This document shows, piece after piece, positions 28,147-35,815 of a DNA stretch of 64,000 nucleotides. The DNA is from Butyricicoccus_B sp017886875 (GTDB lineage: Bacteria; Bacillota; Clostridia; Oscillospirales; Butyricicoccaceae), in the NCBI GenBank assembly GCA_963931655.1, contig OZ007036.1, positions 1,054,001-1,118,000 on the forward strand. Reading direction: 5' to 3'. The notes under the pieces were generated by a model. It searched no databases, was not told the DNA's origin, and saw nothing but the letters and a program-made list of their open reading frames with translations. The position numbers and the translations under genes are program-made. Positions within the stretch are counted from its first letter, which is position 1. Each line of letters starts with the position of its first letter.

Positions 28147-28315
28147 AATTTTGCTTTCTAACAATGCTATAGTCATCACCATTTCTATAGTATGGACACT
28201 GACTATAAAAGCCTTGCATTTGCCTTGCAGCCACATCTTCTTCCCATACCATATCACATATATATTCATCGTACTCATCATCGTACTGACCATACATACA
28301 GGTTTCACATTGCAT
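28145..28315 (-). CDS. Small Cys-rich acidic protein (DUF6472-like)
   Basis: A 56-aa protein: it begins MQCETCMYGQYDDEYDEYIC and ends SQCPYYRNGDDYSIVRKQN. The pattern CxxC...C...CPYY...VRKQ resembles the small clostridial family I know as DUF6472, function unknown; four cysteines could bind a metal. ATG 28315 lies 14 nt after the stop of the PrsA-like gene, with GAGTGA upstream, so they are co-transcribed. The annotated-looking frame 28072-28308 on the same strand is a shadow. Its last codon lies against the shared terminator. Confidence 0.75.
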   Translation of the reverse strand: MQCETCMYGQYDDEYDEYICDMVWEEDVAARQMQGFYSQCPYYRNGDDYSIVRKQN

Positions 28316-28329
28316 AATAATCACTCTTT

Positions 28330-29529
28330 TTATTCGGCTGATGAAGTTGCTGAATTATCTGTAGAAGTATCTTCTGTGGTTGTATCATCTGTAGCAGAAG
28401 ATGTACCATCATCACTTGAAGAACCGCCTAGAAGGTCTTCCATAGAAGGAATATCTCCAGCTTCTTCACCTAAAATATCAGCTATTGTTAAATCTTCATG
28501 ACCATCTGGATAAGTAACTTCTGCTTCACTCATCCACTGCTCAATTAAACTGTCTATGGTCATACCAGTTAAGTTATACACAAGCTGTGGACGATAAGCT
28601 TCATAATCCTCATCAGTTAAAGCTTCACGCTTGATAATATGCCAACCGTAATCGGATTTAACTGGCTCTGAGGAAACCTCACCAATTTCAAGTGCATCAG
28701 TACCTTGAACAAACTCATCAACAAAGCTACCATCATCTTGGAAGATATATCCATCAGGGTTGGTAGTAAGACCAGTATCCTCACTGTATTTATTCATCAG
28801 TTCATCAAAATCTGCACCATCTGCAAGTTCTTGCTGAATTTGTTTTACAAGCTCCTCTTTCTCGGCTAAAGCATCGCCTGTTAGCTCATTGCCATATTCA
28901 TCTGTATTCATAATTAAAATATGTTTAGCCTTATAAAATTTTTCAAATTCTGCTTTGATTTCATCTTCAGCTGGAGCATTTTCACCATTTACGCCAAAGT
29001 AATAATCATTTAAAGCTTCATAGTAATAGCCTTGAGCGAAGATATTATTATACATTTCCTCGTCCATGCCCATAGAAGACAGCCATTCATCAAATGTCAT
29101 ATTTTGCTCAGCTAGTTTAGCTATTGTTTCATTTTTAGTTTGCTTTAAATCCCAAGCAGAGCCACGCCAAGCCTTATTACGAGCCTCATCTACATTTAAC
29201 CCCAGCTCATTAAATTTATCAACTACTGTGCGTGCATATAAGCAGTTATTATCTGTAGCAGCTACTAACTGCTGAACAGCTTCTGGATACATACTCCAAA
29301 GATACTCACCCATACCATAACTATTTTCCATCATAGCCTTACAGTAACTATAATAATCCACATATTCATTTTTAAGAATATCTGTACCATTTATAGTCAT
29401 CATAACTTCTTTATCAGATGTATCAACTGCATAAGCAACATTAGGCAAACCAATTTGAACAGTTGCACCTAAACAAACGGCTGTCATAATAGCGGTAGCA
29501 GCAATACGTTTTACATAGCTTTTAACCAT
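28330..29529 (-). CDS. Secreted peptidyl-prolyl isomerase, PrsA/parvulin type
   Basis: 399 aa. An N-terminal signal peptide is visible (KSYVKRIAATAIMTAVCLGATV..., cleavage likely after VAYA). It lacks a lipobox, unlike Bacillus PrsA lipoprotein. A SurA/PrsA-like N-domain is followed by a parvulin rotamase domain (KAKHILIMNTDE ... GADFDELMNKYSEDTGL ... FVDEFVQGTDALEIGEVSSEPVKSDYGWHIIKRE, about residues 200-305). The last 40 residues are a Ser/Thr/Asp-rich low-complexity tail. Likely role: folding exported proteins at the outer face of the membrane. Confidence 0.88.
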   Translation of the reverse strand: MVKSYVKRIAATAIMTAVCLGATVQIGLPNVAYAVDTSDKEVMMTINGTDILKNEYVDYYSYCKAMMENSYGMGEYLWSMYPEAVQQLVAATDNNCLYARTVVDKFNELGLNVDEARNKAWRGSAWDLKQTKNETIAKLAEQNMTFDEWLSSMGMDEEMYNNIFAQGYYYEALNDYYFGVNGENAPAEDEIKAEFEKFYKAKHILIMNTDEYGNELTGDALAEKEELVKQIQQELADGADFDELMNKYSEDTGLTTNPDGYIFQDDGSFVDEFVQGTDALEIGEVSSEPVKSDYGWHIIKREALTDEDYEAYRPQLVYNLTGMTIDSLIEQWMSEAEVTYPDGHEDLTIADILGEEAGDIPSMEDLLGGSSSDDGTSSATDDTTTEDTSTDNSATSSAE

Positions 29530-29635
29530 AGTTTACTATCTCCTATTTATAATTTTGTGAAATACTTAGATATTATATCACTTTAAATACAAAAACTCAA
29601 TAATTTCCCAAAAGCATCACAAAATTAACACAAAA

Positions 29636-29665
29636 AACAAAAAGACCAGATTAAAATCTGGTCTT
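29636..29665 (-). terminator. Intrinsic terminator after rplT
   Basis: AAGACCAGATT / AATCTGGTCTT followed by a T run on the minus strand, directly behind rplT. Confidence 0.85.
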
Positions 29666-29677
29666 GAGTATTCAAAA

Positions 29678-30031
29678 TTAAAGAGCAGCCTTAGCCTTAT
29701 CAACAAGAGCTACGAAAGCAGTGTTGTCATTGATAGCAAGCTCAGCTAACATCTTACGGTTGATTTCGATACCAGCCTTTTTCAGACCGTTCATGAAACG
29801 GCTGTAATTGATACCGTTCATCTTGCAAGCTGCAGAGATACGAGTAATCCACAGGCGACGGAAGTCACGCTTCTTGTGCTTACGACCAATGTAAGCATAC
29901 TTTAGGGACTTCATAACTGCCTGATTAGCAGTTCTAAAGTGAGTGGACTTAGCACCAAAGTAGCCCTTTGCACGCTTTAGGATTTTCTTTCTTCTTTTAC
30001 GGGTCATCATTGCGCCCTTAACTCTAGCCAT
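29678..30031 (-). CDS. rplT: 50S ribosomal protein L20
   Basis: Early 23S-binding assembly protein, 117 aa, MARVKGAMMTRKRRKKILKRAKG..., normal length. In Firmicutes L20 also represses its own infC-rpmI-rplT operon by binding the leader RNA. Last gene of the operon, 42 nt after rpmI. Confidence 0.97.
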   Translation of the reverse strand: MARVKGAMMTRKRRKKILKRAKGYFGAKSTHFRTANQAVMKSLKYAYIGRKHKKRDFRRLWITRISAACKMNGINYSRFMNGLKKAGIEINRKMLAELAINDNTAFVALVDKAKAAL

Positions 30032-30073
30032 CTATAAAAACCTCCAGATAATTACTAAATATAGAAAATTAAA

Positions 30074-30271
30074 TTACATGTAAGGGATTAAACGCTTTAC
30101 CTGAGCTACATTAGTAGTATCAGCAAAACCTTCCTTACGCAGGTGACGAAGACGCTTAGTGTTCTTCTTAGTTAGAATGTGACGGCGACCAACATGACCA
30201 CGCTTGATTTTGCCGTTCTTGGTAACCTTAAATCTTTTCTTAGCACCACTATGGGTCTTAATCTTAGGCAT
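30074..30271 (-). CDS. rpmI: 50S ribosomal protein L35
   Basis: 65 aa, MPKIKTHSGAKKRFKVTKNGKIKRGHVGRRH..., standard length and sequence. Second gene of the infC-rpmI-rplT operon. Confidence 0.97.
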   Translation of the reverse strand: MPKIKTHSGAKKRFKVTKNGKIKRGHVGRRHILTKKNTKRLRHLRKEGFADTTNVAQVKRLIPYM

Positions 30272-30327
30272 ATTATTAAACTCCTCTCATTGCTTATGTC
30301 TGAAATTTTCAGACATGCGTTAAAATT

Positions 30328-30846
30328 TTACTTATCCTTTTTAGGTGCCAAAAACATATGCATTTGGCGACCTTCTAGCTTGGGATTTTTTTCAACAGTG
30401 CCAACTTCAGCACAGAGATCTGCAAAACGTTGTAGCAAATCCAGACCTAGTGAAGAATGAGTAACTTCACGGCCACGGAAACGAACTGAAACCTTGACCT
30501 TGTCGCCGCCTTTTAGGAATTTACAAGCGTTTTTAACCTTAGTGTTAAGGTCTCCAACGTCAATACCTGGAGTAAGACGGATTTCTTTAATTTCCACAAC
30601 ACGCTGATTTTTGCGAGCCTCTTTTTCACGCTTTGCCTGTTCAAAACGGAACTTACCATAGTCCATAATACGACAAACCGGTGGTTGAGCCTGTGGTGCG
30701 ATTTTAACAAGGTCCATTCCTCTGTCAATGGCAGCTTCAAGAGCTTCTTTGCTTGACATAATTCCTAGCTGTTCTCCTTCATCGCCTATAAGACGAACTT
30801 CCTTGTCACGAATTTCTTCATTGATCTGATGTTCCATGCTGCTAAT
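30328..30846 (-). CDS. infC: Translation initiation factor IF-3
   Basis: Keeps 30S subunits apart and proofreads start codons. 172 aa with INEEIRDKEVRLIGDEGEQLGI at the N-terminus and KVSVRFRGRE, FADLCAEVG in the C-domain. I start it at ATT (30846): GGAGGT ends 8 nt before ATT, while the first ATG (30837) is 17 nt away, too far. An AUU start is a known autoregulation device of infC in other bacteria. First gene of the infC-rpmI-rplT operon, behind an attenuator leader. Confidence 0.9.
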   Translation of the reverse strand: MSSMEHQINEEIRDKEVRLIGDEGEQLGIMSSKEALEAAIDRGMDLVKIAPQAQPPVCRIMDYGKFRFEQAKREKEARKNQRVVEIKEIRLTPGIDVGDLNTKVKNACKFLKGGDKVKVSVRFRGREVTHSSLGLDLLQRFADLCAEVGTVEKNPKLEGRQMHMFLAPKKDK

Positions 30847-30901
30847 ACGAGAGCACCTCCCAAAATGATAATTAACAAAAATTAATGTATGCTTTAGGCA
30901 T

Positions 30902-31024
30902 AAAAAAACGGACAGCCGAGCTATCCGAAGTCAAGACAATAAAACCCCTATAAAGAGATTTTGCACACTCTTGACCCGATTGCTTATGCGGCGGGTGAGG
31001 ACATTATGTCCTTCTTTGTTTTCC
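30902..31024 (-). promoter_or_regulatory. infC-rpmI-rplT leader with attenuator (L20-leader like)
   Basis: A transcript starting near 31024 has about 120 nt of structured leader ending in a terminator stem CGGATAG-CTCGG-CTGTCCG followed by seven T (30902-30927), then continues to infC. In Bacillus this operon is controlled by L20 through premature termination in its leader. Position and terminator fit; I could not verify the full L20-leader fold. Confidence 0.65.
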
Positions 31025-31030
31025 TCAGAT

Positions 31031-31059
31031 AGTTTATCAGAGTTTAAACATCGTGTCAA
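31031..31059 (-). promoter_or_regulatory. infC operon promoter
   Basis: Minus strand TTGACA (31054-31059), 17-nt spacer ending TGA, TAAACT (31031-31036). Confidence 0.75.
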
Positions 31060-31291
31060 GATTTTTATAAAAAATATTGCACAAAAATATTAACTAAAAA
31101 ATTATTGATAGACCGCTTGACAAATGCATATACTATAGTGTATCTTTTTTAATCACAGGAAGTCTTTTAATTAAGTTACAAAATAATGTATATTTCAAGA
31201 AAACTGTTGAAATTTTATGTGTTTTGTAATATTCTATGTATATAAAAGAACTGCGTATTTACGCACTTGAAATTAGGAAGGATTCATTTTT

Positions 31292-31570
31292 ATGAGCGAA
31301 GCATTTGGCAACGATTATGTTGTTCTCACCGATGAGGACGGCAACGAAGTTGAGTTCCAGCATATTGATACCGTTGAAGTTGACGGTCAGACTTATATGG
31401 CTTTTATACCAGCCGAACTTGCAGTTGATGAGGAAGCAGAAGTTGTTATCTTAAAAGTAGTTGAAGAAGATGGTGAAGAAATTCTTGCAACTGTTGAAGA
31501 CGAAGCTGAAGCTGATAAGATTTTTGAAATCGTTATGGAACGTGTAGAAGATATGTACGAAGACGAATAA
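31292..31570 (+). CDS. DUF1292 (YrzB-like) protein
   Basis: A 92-aa very acidic cytoplasmic protein: VLTDEDGNEVEFQHIDTVEVDGQTYMAFIPAE... ending MYEDE. The DEDG.E..F..ID...VDG..Y motif is typical of DUF1292, a conserved Firmicutes protein of unknown function, often near ruvX or, as here, near a structured RNA. AGGAAGG ribosome site. Several -10 like hexamers lie upstream (for example TTGAAA-N17-TATTCT near 31206-31234), so the promoter is uncertain. Confidence 0.88.
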   Translation: MSEAFGNDYVVLTDEDGNEVEFQHIDTVEVDGQTYMAFIPAELAVDEEAEVVILKVVEEDGEEILATVEDEAEADKIFEIVMERVEDMYEDE

Positions 31571-31574
31571 TTTA

Positions 31575-31772
31575 ATCTCCCTACCCTGTTTGACAGTAAC
31601 TCTTTTTCAACCCACATCTCTTATAAGGGATTCCGAATAATCTTTCCATGCGGAGTTGCAGGCCTCCCGTGAATAAAAAACGGACGTTGGAAGCACAGAT
31701 GTATGGAATAGGAAACCCACCTGCTCTAACGTGCAGGTTAGCAATGGAGTTACATCGGCAGCGGTGGGGATT
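31575..31772 (+). ncRNA. ssrS: Structured ncRNA, probably 6S RNA
   Basis: About 200 nt with no ORF that folds into a long rod. The ends pair (CCCTACC with GGTGGGG), then CTGTTTGA with TCGGCAG, then GTAACTC (31596-31602) with GAGTTAC (31747-31753). Further in, ACATCT pairs with AGATGT, and ACCTGC...GCAGGT and GGAG...CTCC hairpins surround a presumed central bubble. The rod length and shape fit 6S RNA, which binds the housekeeping RNA polymerase. A terminator follows. It is not RNase P RNA, tmRNA or SRP RNA by its sequence motifs. A covariance-model search would settle it. Confidence 0.6.
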
Positions 31773-31780
31773 TATATTAT

Positions 31781-31818
31781 AAAGCAGTAATGATTTTTAT
31801 ATCATTACTGCTTTTTAT
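31781..31818 (+). terminator. Terminator after the 6S-like RNA
   Basis: AAAGCAGTAATGAT / ATCATTACTGCTTT, 14-bp stem, followed by T. Confidence 0.85.
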
Positions 31819-31954
31819 TGTTTAATAAAAAATTTACATGATTTTTACATTTCTTTATTTGGTAAATTAAATTGTTATATTTTTATCATATTTTCGCACT
31901 TTAAAGCGTCATTGCTGAATAAAAGTTATATTTTACATGTTTTTTATAAAACTT

Positions 31955-31997
31955 TCACAGAAAAACCCCCTTGTTTCGCATTTTTTCTGTGATATAA
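31955..31997 (+). promoter_or_regulatory. Promoter with inverted repeat upstream of the 31-aa peptide gene
   Basis: Extended -10 TGATATAAT with TATAAT at 31992-31997, and TTGTTT at 31971-31976 as a weak -35. An 11-bp perfect inverted repeat TCACAGAAAAA (31955-31965) / TTTTTCTGTGA (31982-31992) flanks the -35 and touches the -10, an operator-like arrangement. Confidence 0.55.
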
Positions 31998-32048
31998 TAT
32001 GTATACGGGTGCTATTTTGCATTAATAATAATATGGAGGTGAAACAAT

Positions 32049-32144
32049 ATGTTCTTTAGAATTAGACCACAACTACCTGACCGCCCTGATATTGATGACT
32101 TCATTTTTGATGATGATAATTCCACTCAAAAAAGTGAAGACTAA
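32049..32144 (+). CDS. 31-aa acidic small protein, unknown function
   Basis: An ORF of 31 codons: it begins MFFRIRPQLPDRPDIDDF and ends STQKSED. GGAGGTGAAACAAT gives an excellent ribosome binding site. It is enclosed by its own promoter and a terminator (32174-32198), so it is a complete monocistronic unit. The product has a basic, aromatic N-terminus and an acidic Asp-rich C-terminus, with no signal peptide or membrane segment. I know no family for it. The tidy transcription unit is the main support that it is real. Confidence 0.55.
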   Translation: MFFRIRPQLPDRPDIDDFIFDDDNSTQKSED

Positions 32145-32173
32145 GCGGTTATCATATTAGATTTCCGACGTCT

Positions 32174-32198
32174 TACCACGTCAAAAACGTGGTTTTTT
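32174..32198 (+). terminator. Terminator after the 31-aa ORF
   Basis: ACCACG-N7-CGTGGT followed by TTTTTT. Confidence 0.7.
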
Positions 32199-32210
32199 AA
32201 TGTATTTCCA

Positions 32211-32293
32211 ATCAGGTTCATTTGGCTGTAACCTGTTTTTTAATAAATAATTTAGCCGCAGCCAATACTATTTTGGTTAGCGGTGCTTTTTTT
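32211..32293 (+). promoter_or_regulatory. Two further terminator-like hairpins in front of ppk1
   Basis: CAGGTT-N11-AACCTG + T6 (32213-32241) and an imperfect GCCGC.GCCAA / TTGGT..GCGGTGC + T7 (32255-32293). Together with the terminator at 32174, three U-tailed hairpins stand in a row before ppk1, more than needed to end the small gene, which suggests attenuation of ppk1. Confidence 0.4.
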
Positions 32294-32322
32294 ATTCCTA
32301 AAGATATAAAAGGAGAATTGTC

Positions 32323-34425
32323 ATGTCAAAGAAACATGAAAACAAAAAACGACAAAGCCTTGATATCAGTTACACTTGTAGTCGTGAGCTTTCATGGCTT
32401 CAATTTAATAGCCGTGTACTTGAAGAGGCTGAGTCTGAAACTGTGCCTTTATTTGAAAGGCTTAAATTTGTATCTATTTTCAATTCAAATTTAGATGAAT
32501 TTTTTATGATTCGTGTGGGTTCTCTTACAGATATAGCTGCAATTCATTCTAAAGATGTACCAGATAACAAATGTGGTTGGACTGCTTCCCAACAGCTTGA
32601 ACATATTTATGAAAGCTGTATACCACTTGTTCAAAGACGTGATAAGGTTTTTTGTGAGCTTTCCGAAGAACTTGCAAAAAATGGAGTTGAACAACTTTCT
32701 TACAGCAAATTAACAGCCGCTGAAAAACGATATGTTGACCGTTGGTATAAAACAAGAGCTTTGCCTATTTTATCCCCACAAGTTGTAGACCAACACCACC
32801 CATTCCCCCACCTGCCTAGTGGTCAGCTTTATATTGCTGCCCGTTTGCGTTTTGAGGAGCTTTCAATGTTTGGTTTACTTCCTGTACCAACTGCCCTTCC
32901 CGCTTTTGTGCGTCTGCCTGATGAGAATAGTTTACGTTATGTTTTAACTGAGGATATTCTTTTAAGCAAGCTATCTAGCATTTTTAAAGGTTTTAAAGTG
33001 CAATCAAAGGCTATAATCCGTGTTACAAGAAATGCAGATATAAGCCCTGATGATGACGATGATGATATAGAACTTGAGCCAGATATGCGTCAAAAAATGA
33101 AAAAACTGCTTAAAAAGCGTATGCGTCTTGCACCTGTTCGCCTTGAGTATAAAGGTAAGCTGCATAGTTCAACTAAAGATTTTCTGCTTACTAGACTTAA
33201 TTTACATTCCGAACAAGTCTATGAGGTACAAAGTCCTTTACAGCTTGGTTATGTTTTCTCGCTTGAAAGCATGATAACAAATAAATCTTTGCTTTATCCT
33301 GCATGGACACCTCAGCCATCACCAATGATGACAGCTGATGTGCCTGTACTCCCTCAAGTGCTAGAACATGATATGCTTTTACACTATCCTTATGAGCGTA
33401 TGAACCCATTTTTACGTTTAATTCGTGAAGCCTCTGCTGACCCTGACACAGTTTCTATTAAAATAACCCTTTATCGTGTTGCTAGACAGTCAAAACTTAT
33501 AAGCTATTTGTGTGATGCTGCGGAAAATGGTAAAGAAGTGCTTGTACTTGTAGAGCTTAGAGCAAGATTTGATGAAGAAAATAACTTAGCACTTGCAGAG
33601 CAGCTTGAACATGCGGGCTGTAGAGTTATCTACGGTATAGAAAATTTAAAAGTGCACTCTAAAATCTGTCTTATCACTCGCCAAACTGAAACAGGTACAC
33701 AGTATATAACACAGATTGGCACAGGTAACTATAATGAAAAAACTGCAAAGCAATACACCGATTTATCTCTTATGACATCAAATAATGCAATCGGTGAAGA
33801 TGCAGCCAATTTCTTTCAGCATATGGCACTTGGTATTCCTACCACAGAACGTGGTGAACTGCTTATTGCACCTAATCTACTTAAAAGCAGTATACTAGAG
33901 CTTATTGAGGGAGAAATTCAAAAAGCAAATTCTGGTTTACCAAGCCGAATTATTATGAAATTTAATTCACTAACTGATAGAGATATAATTGATAGATTAT
34001 CTGAGGCATCATGTGCAGGTGTACCTATTGATTTAATTATTCGTGGTATTTGTTGTTTAGTGCCATCTGTGCCTAATAAAACAGAAAATATTACAATTCG
34101 CTCTATTGTTGGTCGTTTTCTTGAACATTCAAGAATTTTCTGTTTTGGTGTTGGCGAAGAAGAAAAAATTTATATTGGCTCGGCTGATATGATGACCAGA
34201 AACACAGAAAAACGCGTAGAAATTGCATGTCCTGTATATGATAAAAAATGTATTCAAAAAATACATGATATACTTGATATTTATATGAAAGATAATATTC
34301 AAGCTAGAATTCATAATTCACATGGTCATTTGCGACATTGTAAACGCAAAAATGGTGAAGAAATTATAAATAGTCAGCAAATGCTTATGGACGAAGCAGT
34401 TAAAAATGCACCATATATACCATAA
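32323..34425 (+). CDS. ppk1: Polyphosphate kinase 1
   Basis: Reversible polymerisation of ATP gamma-phosphate into polyphosphate. 700 aa, normal length. N-terminal domain RELSWLQFNSRVLEEAESE; ATP/magnesium and autophosphorylation region with KITLYRVARQSKLI, VLVELRARFDEENNLALAEQLEHAG, the phospho-histidine in KVHSKICLIT and GTGNYNEKTAKQYTDLSL; second histidine region near SADMMTRNTEKRVEIACPV. An Asp-run (SPDDDDDDIELEPD, near residue 250) is a local insertion-like acidic stretch. GGAGA upstream of ATG 32323. Transcribed alone, no ppx adjacent. Confidence 0.94.
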   Translation: MSKKHENKKRQSLDISYTCSRELSWLQFNSRVLEEAESETVPLFERLKFVSIFNSNLDEFFMIRVGSLTDIAAIHSKDVPDNKCGWTASQQLEHIYESCIPLVQRRDKVFCELSEELAKNGVEQLSYSKLTAAEKRYVDRWYKTRALPILSPQVVDQHHPFPHLPSGQLYIAARLRFEELSMFGLLPVPTALPAFVRLPDENSLRYVLTEDILLSKLSSIFKGFKVQSKAIIRVTRNADISPDDDDDDIELEPDMRQKMKKLLKKRMRLAPVRLEYKGKLHSSTKDFLLTRLNLHSEQVYEVQSPLQLGYVFSLESMITNKSLLYPAWTPQPSPMMTADVPVLPQVLEHDMLLHYPYERMNPFLRLIREASADPDTVSIKITLYRVARQSKLISYLCDAAENGKEVLVLVELRARFDEENNLALAEQLEHAGCRVIYGIENLKVHSKICLITRQTETGTQYITQIGTGNYNEKTAKQYTDLSLMTSNNAIGEDAANFFQHMALGIPTTERGELLIAPNLLKSSILELIEGEIQKANSGLPSRIIMKFNSLTDRDIIDRLSEASCAGVPIDLIIRGICCLVPSVPNKTENITIRSIVGRFLEHSRIFCFGVGEEEKIYIGSADMMTRNTEKRVEIACPVYDKKCIQKIHDILDIYMKDNIQARIHNSHGHLRHCKRKNGEEIINSQQMLMDEAVKNAPYIP

Positions 34426-34430
34426 AACAC

Positions 34431-34468
34431 AAAAAGTGTGATAGCTAAAAAGCTATCACACTTTATTT
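34431..34468. terminator. Bidirectional terminator between ppk1 and the antiporter gene
   Basis: AAAGTGTGATAGC / GCTATCACACTTT stem with A and T runs on both sides, shared by convergent genes. Confidence 0.85.
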
Positions 34469-35653
34469 TTATGCATTACTAGGTTTAGGCTCTTTATTCA
34501 TAACGAGTTTTAATAATATAGGTGTTACAAGTGTTGTAACAACTACAACAAGCACTATTGCAGGGAATAAATCTGTGTTTATTAGTCCAGCAGCAGCACC
34601 TTTTTGAGCTACAATAAGTGCAACCTCACCACGAGAAATCATACCTACACCAACAGCCAGTGCTTCATGATTTGTAAACTTAAATAGTTTAGCACCAAGT
34701 CCACAGCCTAAAACCTTTGTTAAAATAGCTATTATAAGCAATACTATTGAAAATGCAGCTATTTCTGAAGTAAAACCTTCAAGGTTTGTTTTAATACCTA
34801 TAGATGAAAAGAATACAGGTGCAAAGAACATATAATTCATAATATTTATTTTCTTTGCAACATATTCACGAAGGTCTAAAATATTACATAGTATTATACC
34901 TGCAAAATATGCACCTGTAATATCTGCAATACCAAAGAATACTTCTGCTATATATGACAGTATAAAACAGAATGCAAGCGACACAATAGCAAGTCTTCTA
35001 TGGTTTGCCCAAATGATATCCATTTTTTGAAATGCTTTGTAAAAGATAATACCAATGATTGCAATAAACACAAAAAACAATGCTATATTACCCATAACAC
35101 GAATTGGCTTAACCGATGGGTCAGCAAAACCTGTTATAACTGTAAGCACAATAATACCTAAAATATCATCTATTACAGCTGCACCAAGCACAGCTGTACC
35201 TACTTTTCCCTTTAATTTGCCCATTTCTCTAAGGGTTTCAACTGTAATTGATACAGATGTAGCAGTTAAAACAACACCTATAAACAATGCTTTTAAAAAG
35301 TCCATAGGGTCAGCTACATCTTTGAAAAAGATTTCATAACATATTGTACCGCCTATAAGTGGCAAAACTGCACCTATAACAGCAATAACAAATGATGCAA
35401 AGCCTGTTTTTTTAAGTTCAGCCAAATCTGTATCCAAACCAGCAAGAAACATAAGCATTATTACGCCTATTTCTGATGTTTTAACAAGAAAATCAGTTTC
35501 ACTTACAAAACCAAACACTGATGGGCCAAGCAAAACACCAGCAACAAGTGCACCGACAACCTGTGGCATATGAACACGTTCAGATAAAACTCCTAATGCC
35601 TTTGTTGCAAGCAAAATTACAGCAAGGCTTAAAAGAAAATCATACGATTCCAT
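34469..35653 (-). CDS. CPA2-family cation:proton antiporter (Kef/NapA type)
   Basis: 394-aa polytopic membrane protein with about 12 hydrophobic segments. Typical motifs: ERVHMPQVVGALVAGVLLGPSVFG at the N-terminus, IMLMFLAGLDTDL, TATSVSITVETLREMG, VLGAAVIDDILGIIVL (ion-binding aspartates), and GVGMISRGEVALIVA. No C-terminal TrkA-N domain, so it is an antiporter without a nucleotide gate. It is divergent from a KdpD/KdpE-like pair, which may control it; that is inference from position only. Confidence 0.88.
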   Translation of the reverse strand: MESYDFLLSLAVILLATKALGVLSERVHMPQVVGALVAGVLLGPSVFGFVSETDFLVKTSEIGVIMLMFLAGLDTDLAELKKTGFASFVIAVIGAVLPLIGGTICYEIFFKDVADPMDFLKALFIGVVLTATSVSITVETLREMGKLKGKVGTAVLGAAVIDDILGIIVLTVITGFADPSVKPIRVMGNIALFFVFIAIIGIIFYKAFQKMDIIWANHRRLAIVSLAFCFILSYIAEVFFGIADITGAYFAGIILCNILDLREYVAKKINIMNYMFFAPVFFSSIGIKTNLEGFTSEIAAFSIVLLIIAILTKVLGCGLGAKLFKFTNHEALAVGVGMISRGEVALIVAQKGAAAGLINTDLFPAIVLVVVVTTLVTPILLKLVMNKEPKPSNA

Positions 35654-35815
35654 AAAAACACCTCTTTCTATCTTTCAACTGTTGTTTTGTTCTTTCGTTG
35701 TTAAATATAGCAGATTTTAGTTACTCATTCCGCTAAGAAAATGTTAAATTTTTTTAACAGATAACCGTTTACATAAGTGTTCGTGTATAATGTAAAATGG
35801 TTAGGGGTGATGCTA

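Noticed and set aside
28072..28308. 78-aa minus-strand frame
   Set aside because: It is out of frame with the better-supported 56-aa Cys-rich protein that has a family-like pattern and a ribosome site.
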